Shown in pieces: positions 43,101-48,779 of a stretch of DNA of 48,779 bases (position 1 is the first letter of the stretch; each line of letters begins with the position of its first letter). The stretch is taken from NCBI GenBank assembly GCA_903821875.1, contig CAIJMU010000143.1, positions 1 to 48,779 of the forward strand, in the 5' to 3' direction. The position numbers and the translations under genes are program-made. Below the pieces are notes generated by a model, which saw only the letters and a program-made list of their open reading frames with translations, ran no database searches and was not told where the DNA came from. This DNA comes from an uncultured Spirochaetota bacterium (GTDB taxonomy: Bacteria; Spirochaetota; Spirochaetia; Treponematales; Rectinemataceae).

Positions 43101-44357
43101 ATGAAATACTCCGAACAGGAAGGCATTGTCAGGAATCTCGCCCGCGAACTCGCCGAAATCGCGGCCCTGCCTGAAAACGATGTCAAGCGCCGGAAGTGGG
43201 CAGACCACAACGAACTGTGCGGGGATGCCGGTCCGCTGCTCTGGGTATGCATAGACGAGGACGGCGGCTGGCTCGAGCTGGTACCTGAGTCGGCCATCCT
43301 GAGCGAGGACGCGGAGCTGCGCGTCCTGGAGCGCAGGCTGCGCCACCAGATCTACCAGCACGCGCACTTCGATGACGACTTCGTCTACGAGGGCCTCGTC
43401 CGCTTCGACATGCCCGGAGAGTATACCGGCTACCTCTACGGCGATGCGTCACAGAAGAACGCCTGGGGCATCGATATCGAGGCCAAGGGCGTGGGCAAGG
43501 GTGCCTATCATCTTGACAATTACCTTTCCGACGAAGCCAACCTTGAGAAACTGCTCGCCCATGAGGTTGATTTCATTCCCGACCAGGAGGAAACCCGGCG
43601 CCTGCGCGAAAAATACGAGTCGGCCCTCGGGGGATTCCTCGGCCTCCAGCTCGTGCTCCCCTACTGTGCGCTTGTCCAGAGCCTCCTCATCGATCTGGTA
43701 CATCTGCGTGGCATGTCGGAGCTGATGCTCGACCTCTACGACAATCCGGAAATGCTGCATCGCGTGATGGATCACATGTCGGCAAGCAAGGTGCGCCTGC
43801 TTGACCGGCTCGAGGCCAGGGGGCTTCTTTTCGACAACCACACGAATATCTATACGGGCTCGGGCGGCCTTGGCTATACCAATCGCCGCCTCGATCCCGG
43901 GCAGCTCAGGATCTCGGAGCTCTGGGGCTTTGCCGACTCGCAGGAGTTCAGCAATGTGTCCACTTCCATGTTCGAGGACTTTGCCCTCCAGTACCAGAAA
44001 CGGGGACTCAACCGTTTCGGCCTTGCCTGCTATGGCTGCTGCGAGCCCCTGGATACCCGATACGAATCCATCTTCAGGGAGATTCCGAACATCAGGAGGC
44101 TCAGCGTGAGTCCCTGGTCCAGCGTCCCCCTGGCGGCCGAGGCGATCGGCGACCGTGCAATCCTTTCCTGGAAGCCCAATCCCGTCCTGTGCATGGGCTT
44201 TGACCGCGGGCAGATGGAAAGGGAACTTGCGGAGGTGGCGGCTGCTACCCGGAACAACACAACTGAGATCATCCTGAAGGATGTCCGGACCTGCGCAGGC
44301 ACTCCGGCCCATGTCGAGGAATTCGTTGGCCTTGTACGGAAGCACTTTTCCTCATGA
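43101..44357 (+). CDS. Divergent UroD-family protein (second in the mannosidase operon)
   Basis: AGGAGG at 43089-43094, seven bases before the ATG at 43101, fixes the start; the longer open frame to 42444 overlaps the preceding gene in another frame and is not used. The 418-residue product has the UroD-fold C-terminal half: RGMSELMLDLYDNPEMLHRV, FGLACYGCCEPLDTRY, and DVRTCAGTP near the end. In place of H-x-C it has Y-G-C-C-E, a form I associate with family members in sugar-catabolism operons. The N-terminal third differs from the upstream gene. It is the last gene before the binding-protein unit. The activity is not established. Confidence 0.75.
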   Translation: MKYSEQEGIVRNLARELAEIAALPENDVKRRKWADHNELCGDAGPLLWVCIDEDGGWLELVPESAILSEDAELRVLERRLRHQIYQHAHFDDDFVYEGLVRFDMPGEYTGYLYGDASQKNAWGIDIEAKGVGKGAYHLDNYLSDEANLEKLLAHEVDFIPDQEETRRLREKYESALGGFLGLQLVLPYCALVQSLLIDLVHLRGMSELMLDLYDNPEMLHRVMDHMSASKVRLLDRLEARGLLFDNHTNIYTGSGGLGYTNRRLDPGQLRISELWGFADSQEFSNVSTSMFEDFALQYQKRGLNRFGLACYGCCEPLDTRYESIFREIPNIRRLSVSPWSSVPLAAEAIGDRAILSWKPNPVLCMGFDRGQMERELAEVAAATRNNTTEIILKDVRTCAGTPAHVEEFVGLVRKHFSS

Positions 44358-44375
44358 CTCTCCCGACTTTTCCCC

Positions 44376-44404
44376 TTGACAGATCCGGAAAAGCGGTGAT
44401 ATTT
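44376..44404 (+). promoter_or_regulatory. Promoter of the sugar ABC operon
   Basis: A perfect TTGACA lies at 44376-44381, 17 bases after the preceding stop codon. Weak -10 candidates follow at about 44398-44404 (GATATT or ATATTT, spacing 16-17). The operator at 44412-44429 lies over the expected transcription start. Confidence 0.6.
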
Positions 44405-44411
44405 GATGGAT

Positions 44412-44429
44412 AGAGAAAACGTTTACTCT
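44412..44429. promoter_or_regulatory. LacI-type operator before the sugar ABC operon
   Basis: AGAGAAAACGTTTACTCT differs from a perfect 18-base palindrome at one pair and shares 15 of 16 bases with the mannosidase operator. Its position just after the promoter fits repression of the transporter genes. Confidence 0.8.
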
Positions 44430-44500
44430 GGAGGGTGGCTACATAGGCCGGGCGTTGGTCCGAGCCAGGCAGAAGGATCGTTTTCCAAAAGGAGAAGGGC

Positions 44501-45778
44501 ATGCTGAAGAAACTGGGTCTCATTCTCGTCGCTCTCTGCGCTCTGGCGGTTGCGCTGAGCGCGCAGTCGAAGAATCCACCGGTCACGATCGAATATTGGA
44601 CGGTCTACGAGAAGGACAGCGCCCTTCTTGTGACCATGCAGAAAGCGGCTGACATCCTCAAGGCCAGGGACAACATCACGGTCGACATCGTCTCCAAGGG
44701 CGACGCTGGTTTCCGCGAACTCCTCACTGCCAGTGCGATGTCGCAGTCAGGACCCGACCTTGTGTTCAATTGGACGGGTCTGGCCGACATCGTCACCGGA
44801 GGCATGCAGGGCCTCCATTACCCGCTCAACAAGGGGAACCTCTTCTCCAAGGCCGAGCTTGCAAAGCTTCTCCTCCTTGACAGCTGCACCGACGTCAAGA
44901 CAGGAAATGTCTACGGAACGGCCACTGGCAACAACTACATCGCCATCGCCTACAACAAGGACATGATGACGAAGGCTGGCATCGACTGGTCCAAGTTCCC
45001 CGCCAAGTGGACCTACGCCCAGTTCCTCGATGTCTGCAAGAAGCTGAAGGCCGCTGGCTTTGCACCCTTCGGCTACGCCAACAAGGAAGGCATCTTCGCC
45101 GACTGGTGGCACAGCTTCTCCTTCCCCTCCTATGTCGACAAGATTTCCGACGTCATCCCCTACTACGGGAAAAAGCCGATCTACAACAAGGTTTTCGACA
45201 AGTTCTGCAAGGACTGGAAGGCCTTCTATGACGCCGGCTACTTCGTCGAGGGCGGCAACACGATTTCCATCAACGACCTCTGGGGTCAGTTCACTGCCGA
45301 AAAATGCGCGATCATCCCCCTCTTCCCCGCCCTGTATTCCGTCTATGTAAACGCACTCGGCGAGGACAAGGTCGGCATCATGGAGTGGCCGAGCATGGGT
45401 GGCACTGGCAAGCTCGCGATGGCCAGCCCGATCTACGGCGATGCCATCGGCATCACCGCCTGGACCAAGCATCCCAAGGAGGCTGCGGCCTTCATCAAGG
45501 AGCTCGTGTTCAACAAGGAAATCGTCGCCGATTTCGTTTCCCAGGGCCTCTTCCCAGTCAACAAGGAATTCAAGCTCACCGATTTCGACATCCCTGGCAC
45601 CGAGCTCAAGAGGTTCGCCGCCCTTCACGGCCAGCAGACCCTGTATCCCGAGGGCCACGCCTTCTGGGTCCGTGAATACTCTTCGGTTGTCGAGAAGTTC
45701 TGTAACTCCATGGTGCTCGGACAGATCACCCCGCAGCAGTACGCAGCCGAGATCGAAGCGGCGCTCAAGCTCAAGTAA
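44501..45778 (+). CDS. Sugar ABC transporter substrate-binding protein
   Basis: 425 residues with a signal peptide (KKLGLILVALCALAVALSA) and no lipobox cysteine. The mature part is a type II sugar-binding fold of the UgpB/MalE group: VTIEYWTVYEKDS, GPDLVFNWTGLADIV, NYIAIAYNKDMMTKAGID, GKLAMASPIYGDAIGITAWT with HPKEAAAFIKEL. The many aromatic residues in the last two-thirds fit carbohydrate stacking. It heads a unit with two permeases and RbsD. The ligand is likely a mannoside or oligosaccharide by context only. Confidence 0.9.
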   Translation: MLKKLGLILVALCALAVALSAQSKNPPVTIEYWTVYEKDSALLVTMQKAADILKARDNITVDIVSKGDAGFRELLTASAMSQSGPDLVFNWTGLADIVTGGMQGLHYPLNKGNLFSKAELAKLLLLDSCTDVKTGNVYGTATGNNYIAIAYNKDMMTKAGIDWSKFPAKWTYAQFLDVCKKLKAAGFAPFGYANKEGIFADWWHSFSFPSYVDKISDVIPYYGKKPIYNKVFDKFCKDWKAFYDAGYFVEGGNTISINDLWGQFTAEKCAIIPLFPALYSVYVNALGEDKVGIMEWPSMGGTGKLAMASPIYGDAIGITAWTKHPKEAAAFIKELVFNKEIVADFVSQGLFPVNKEFKLTDFDIPGTELKRFAALHGQQTLYPEGHAFWVREYSSVVEKFCNSMVLGQITPQQYAAEIEAALKLK

Positions 45779-45793
45779 TCCTCTTGCAGGATA

Positions 45794-45825
45794 CCCGCCG
45801 GAGCGCCTTGCCGCGCTCCGGCGGG
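45794..45825 (+). terminator. Strong hairpin between binding-protein and permease genes
   Basis: CCCGCCGGAGCGC and GCGCTCCGGCGGG form a perfect 13-pair stem around CTTGCC, 15 bases after the stop codon, and no T-run follows. As in the liv operon, it probably raises binding-protein mRNA above permease mRNA by stabilisation or partial termination. Confidence 0.7.
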
Positions 45826-45858
45826 ACAGCCTGATTCTCACGATCGGGGAGGAAGACC

Positions 45859-46755
45859 TTGGCGAAGAACAAACTGACGTACCGGAACAACGGTTACTGG
45901 TTCCTGTTGCCGGCCCTCCTCGTCGTGGCTTTCATCTTCCTCAACCCGATCATACGGATGTTCCTGTTCAGCCTCGAGGGCTGGAAGTACCTGCGCCCGA
46001 CCGGATTCAACAATTTCGAGAACTACCTCGCCCTTCTAACCGACCCGCATTTCTACGGGACACTCAGCAACAACGTCATAATCATCATCGGCGTCGTGCC
46101 GGCTGTCATCGTGATCTCCCTTACCTTTGCCCAGGCCATCTTCGGGAAAATACCCGGATATTCCCTGTATACCTTCCTTTTCTTCATTCCTGTCGTCCTT
46201 CCCGACATCGTCGTCGCGAAGATCCTCACGGAGGTGCTGAACAAGGCCGGCCCCCTTAATGATTTCTTCAACTGGTTGGGCCTGGGCTTTCTCGACCAGG
46301 ACTGGCTCGGCGCTCCAGGGCTCTCGCTCTTCACGATCATCGTCTCCCTCATCTGGAAGAACATAGGCTTCGCGCTCCTTCTCTTCCTCGCCCGCCTGAC
46401 GACCGTGGACATCTCGATCTACGAGGCTGCGGAGATCGACGGTGCCAGTGCAACCCAGAAATTCTTTTTCATCACTATTCCCATGCTTGCCTCCACGATA
46501 TCGGTCTATGTCGTACTGCAGGTCATCGGCCTCATGTCCTTCCTCTTCAGCTACATCCATGTCATGACTGCCGGAGGTCCGGGCTACTCTTCCACGGTGC
46601 TCGAGTACTTCATCTACCTGAACACGTTCCGCCTGCAGGAAATCGGGGTGGGCAGCGCCGCAGGGATGATACTTATCGTTATTACCATGATTTTCATCTA
46701 TAATTACCTCTTTGCCTCGCGGAAAAAGGCGGCGAAGGCCCAGGAGATACGGTAA
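45859..46755 (+). CDS. Sugar ABC transporter permease (MalF/UgpA type)
   Basis: 298 residues, TTG start behind GGGGAGG. Six hydrophobic segments are visible. The coupling motif YEAAEIDGASATQKFFFITI has the EAA-x3-G pattern that contacts the ATPase. It is the first of two permeases; its final stop overlaps the next ATG (TAATG). No ATPase gene follows. Confidence 0.92.
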   Translation: MAKNKLTYRNNGYWFLLPALLVVAFIFLNPIIRMFLFSLEGWKYLRPTGFNNFENYLALLTDPHFYGTLSNNVIIIIGVVPAVIVISLTFAQAIFGKIPGYSLYTFLFFIPVVLPDIVVAKILTEVLNKAGPLNDFFNWLGLGFLDQDWLGAPGLSLFTIIVSLIWKNIGFALLLFLARLTTVDISIYEAAEIDGASATQKFFFITIPMLASTISVYVVLQVIGLMSFLFSYIHVMTAGGPGYSSTVLEYFIYLNTFRLQEIGVGSAAGMILIVITMIFIYNYLFASRKKAAKAQEIR

Positions 46756-47603
46756 TGGGCAGGAAAAGACGGATCACCTGGCTCGAGCTTCTCCTGCAGA
46801 TTCCCTTCATCGCCTATTCCGCTACGATCCTCGTCATCTGTTTCCTCCTGGTATTCACACCCTTCCGCTCGACCGCGGACCTGGCGAGGGGCATCCTGGT
46901 CAGTCCAAACTCTTTCACCTTCGACAATTTCGCCGACGCGTGGCGCAACGGCTTGGGTATCGCCATCAAGAACAGCATGACCCTGAGCCTCCTGACCTGC
47001 CTGTTTACGGCCCTCCTCGGGGGCTTTGCCGGATATGCCTTTTCCTTCCTCCGCTTCCGCCTCAGGAACGGTCTCTACATCTTCATGTACTCGGGCATCT
47101 ATGTTTCCACGATGCTCATCGCCCTGCCGCTTTTTCTCCAGTACCGGCAGCTCGGCCTGGTGAACAGCATGTTCGGAGCCCTCCTGATCTTCCTCGGCCT
47201 TCGCCTTCCCTTCTCGGTCTACCTGTTCAAGAATTTCTTCGACGAATTCTCGATCGAGCTCATCGAGGCGGCGCGCATAGATGGCCTCGCAGACCTGCGC
47301 ATATTCTTCTGGATCGTGATGCCCCTTTCCGTCGGCGTGCTCAGCACCGTGATCCTGTTCAACTTCACCGCGGTCTGGTCCGACTACCTCATCGGGCTCC
47401 TTTTCCTGCAGAAGGACAGCCTTATGACGATCATGCCGAGGATCATGAACATCTTCGGCTCGGGACCGATGGTGACCCAGGCGACGCCTCTTGGGCAGGG
47501 CTTCGCGGGGCTCCTCGTAAGCACGATTCCAATAATTGTAATTTACGCCCTTGCGAAAAAACACTACATTACCGGACTCACGCTCGGCAGCGTGAAAAGC
47601 TGA
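46755..47603 (+). CDS. Sugar ABC transporter permease (MalG/UgpE type)
   Basis: 282 residues with about six membrane segments. FRSTADLARGILVSP and the coupling loop IEAARIDGLADLRIFFWIVM identify the second permease of the CUT1 group. The start overlaps the preceding stop by one base. The partner ATPase is not encoded here; spirochaetes and many Firmicutes share one MsmK/UgpC-type ATPase among such systems. Confidence 0.92.
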   Translation: MGRKRRITWLELLLQIPFIAYSATILVICFLLVFTPFRSTADLARGILVSPNSFTFDNFADAWRNGLGIAIKNSMTLSLLTCLFTALLGGFAGYAFSFLRFRLRNGLYIFMYSGIYVSTMLIALPLFLQYRQLGLVNSMFGALLIFLGLRLPFSVYLFKNFFDEFSIELIEAARIDGLADLRIFFWIVMPLSVGVLSTVILFNFTAVWSDYLIGLLFLQKDSLMTIMPRIMNIFGSGPMVTQATPLGQGFAGLLVSTIPIIVIYALAKKHYITGLTLGSVKS

Positions 47604-47616
47604 AGGGAGTCCATCA

Positions 47617-48012
47617 ATGAAGCGGATCGGGATACTGAATTCGAGGATATCGGCAGTGGTTGCCGGGATGGGTCATACCGATACGATCGCGATCGTCGAT
47701 GCAGGCTTTCCCATTCCTGCATCGGTTGAAAGGATAGATCTTGCGGTCAAGCCAGGCCTGCCAAACCTCTCCGAAGTCCTTGAAAGCCTCTTGTCCGAGC
47801 TCTGCGTCGAGGAAGTGACCATTGCCTCCGAGATGCGCTCGAAAAACCCCGGGCTTTACTCGAAGCTGGTGGAGGACTTCCACGATGTTCGCCTTCTCGA
47901 AGTCTCGCATGAGGAGCTGAAGCTTAGATCCGCCAGCTGCAAGGCGATAATCCGGACTGGTGAATGCAAGCCCTACGCCAACATCCTCCTTCGATCAGGC
48001 GTTACTTTCTAG
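47617..48012 (+). CDS. rbsD: D-ribose pyranase RbsD-like mutarotase
   Basis: 131 residues. VVAGMGHTDTIAIVDAGFPIP contains the catalytic His20 (cited as motif only), and the end IIRTGECKPYANILLRSGV is typical of RbsD (N-x-x-L-x-x-G-V). RbsD converts beta-pyranose to beta-furanose forms of ribose and related sugars. It begins 13 bases after the permease gene. Together with the RbsK-like kinase at 38081 it suggests a furanose-forming step, possibly for a sugar other than ribose. Confidence 0.9.
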   Translation: MKRIGILNSRISAVVAGMGHTDTIAIVDAGFPIPASVERIDLAVKPGLPNLSEVLESLLSELCVEEVTIASEMRSKNPGLYSKLVEDFHDVRLLEVSHEELKLRSASCKAIIRTGECKPYANILLRSGVTF

Positions 48013-48038
48013 GGGCTTCCGGAAGGAAATGTGACAGC

Positions 48039-48779
48039 ATGCGCTTGACCATAAAGGATATCGCCCAGATTGCCGGGGTATCCAATGCGACCGTTTCGCG
48101 GGTCATCAACAACAGGGATGCGGGTGTCGGCGAAGATACCCGCGAACGGATCAAGCAGATAATCCGCGAACAGGGATACCGTACCAACGTAATCGCCAAG
48201 AGCATGATAACCAGGCGGACGAATTCCATTGGCCTCATCCTGCCTGATGTATCCAATCCTTTTTTTTCCGACATAGCCAAGAGCGTCGAGGCGACGGCCG
48301 AGGCTTCCGGCTATACGGTATTCCTGTGCAACAGTGACGATACGCTCGAACGCGAGCGCCGCTATATCAACGCCCTCGGAGACCGTGGAGTTGACGGGAT
48401 CGTGCTGGTTCCTGCCTCGATCGGGAAGCGCGGACCCGAGGACCTGAGCTTCATCGTGCCAGTAGTGCTCATGGACCGGCCCCTTTCGGGCAAGAACGTC
48501 GGGGTCTACATCGACAATGCGCAGGGTGAATACATGGCGACGGAGATCCTGATCAAGGAAGGGCACAGGAAACTGGCCTTTGTGGGAGGACTTCGAAGCG
48601 ACCACAACGTAGCAAGCCGCTTCAAGGGCTTCAGGAAAGCCTGCGCTGACTATGGCATCGAAGTCGATGAGGATCGCTGCCTTTTCGGAGAATTCACAGT
48701 CCAGGCTGGCATTGCGTATTCAGAGCGAATTGCGTGCATGGAAGTAAGCGCCTGCGTCTGCGCGAACGACCTCATCGCC
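48039..48779 (+). CDS. LacI-family transcriptional regulator (3' end outside window)
   Basis: 247 residues visible. The N-terminus TIKDIAQIAGVSNATVSRVI is the LacI helix-turn-helix, followed by the hinge VIAKSMITRRTNSIGLILPD and the sugar-binding domain (NPFFSDIAKSVEATAEASGY, VVLMDRP, GHRKLAFVGG). The gene runs off the window end, so the C-terminal third of about 80-90 residues is missing. GGAAGG at 48021-48026 lies 12 bases before the ATG. It follows rbsD by 26 bases, so it is probably in the same operon, under its own operators at 39174 and 44412. Confidence 0.92.
   Translation, partial: MRLTIKDIAQIAGVSNATVSRVINNRDAGVGEDTRERIKQIIREQGYRTNVIAKSMITRRTNSIGLILPDVSNPFFSDIAKSVEATAEASGYTVFLCNSDDTLERERRYINALGDRGVDGIVLVPASIGKRGPEDLSFIVPVVLMDRPLSGKNVGVYIDNAQGEYMATEILIKEGHRKLAFVGGLRSDHNVASRFKGFRKACADYGIEVDEDRCLFGEFTVQAGIAYSERIACMEVSACVCANDLIA

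Overview
The window looks like a chromosomal segment of a GC-rich, free-living or gut-type spirochaete (Treponema/Spirochaetaceae side). The best markers are a UPF0164 outer-membrane protein (35855-37117), a divergent pair made of a TPR-rich secreted protein and a very large SpoIIE-type phosphatase, an SUMF1 protein of the kind spirochaetes carry in multiple copies, and a large hypothetical protein of spirochaete type (11836-13401). The taxonomic call rests on recognised families, not on a database search. No rRNA, tRNA, CRISPR array, transposase or phage gene was seen.

Region 1 (1-4061) is an apparent operon: the 3' end of a D-Ala-D-Ala-ligase-like ATP-grasp gene, a fused B12-binding/glutamate-mutase-like protein, an octopine/nopaline-type dehydrogenase and a small MscS-type membrane protein. 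This gene set does not match any pathway I know and is the strongest candidate for an undescribed system. Region 2 (4206-6868) has an OmpA-like lipoprotein with a 21-residue coiled-coil repeat, and an SUMF1 protein whose C-terminus looks like a diversity-generating-retroelement variable region.

Region 3 (7064-17711) is mostly housekeeping: an AAA ATPase/nuclease-like protein, a parvulin, an alanine aminotransferase, HflX, an acyltransferase-BirA-hypothetical cluster, and GlmS followed by a small secreted protein. Region 4 (17720-22515) is a complete branched-chain amino acid-type ABC operon (livJHMGF) with its own promoter and a hairpin after the binding-protein gene. Region 5 (22565-26690) has a secreted unknown, adenine deaminase and a lone UroD/MtaA-family protein.

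Region 6 (26723-38045) holds the phosphatase/TPR pair facing UPF0164-yggT-yhbY. Region 7 (38081-48779) is a sugar locus: a ribokinase-family kinase, a GH38 alpha-mannosidase, two UroD/methyltransferase-family proteins, a sugar binding protein, two permeases, RbsD and a LacI regulator cut by the window end. Two nearly identical palindromes centred on AAACGTTT, one before the mannosidase and one before the binding protein, join the two transcription units into one probable LacI-type regulon. No ATPase for this transporter is present in the window.

Many genes start with GTG or TTG placed behind a good ribosome binding site. A few have no such site and instead carry a promoter -10 box just before the start codon, which suggests leaderless transcripts.
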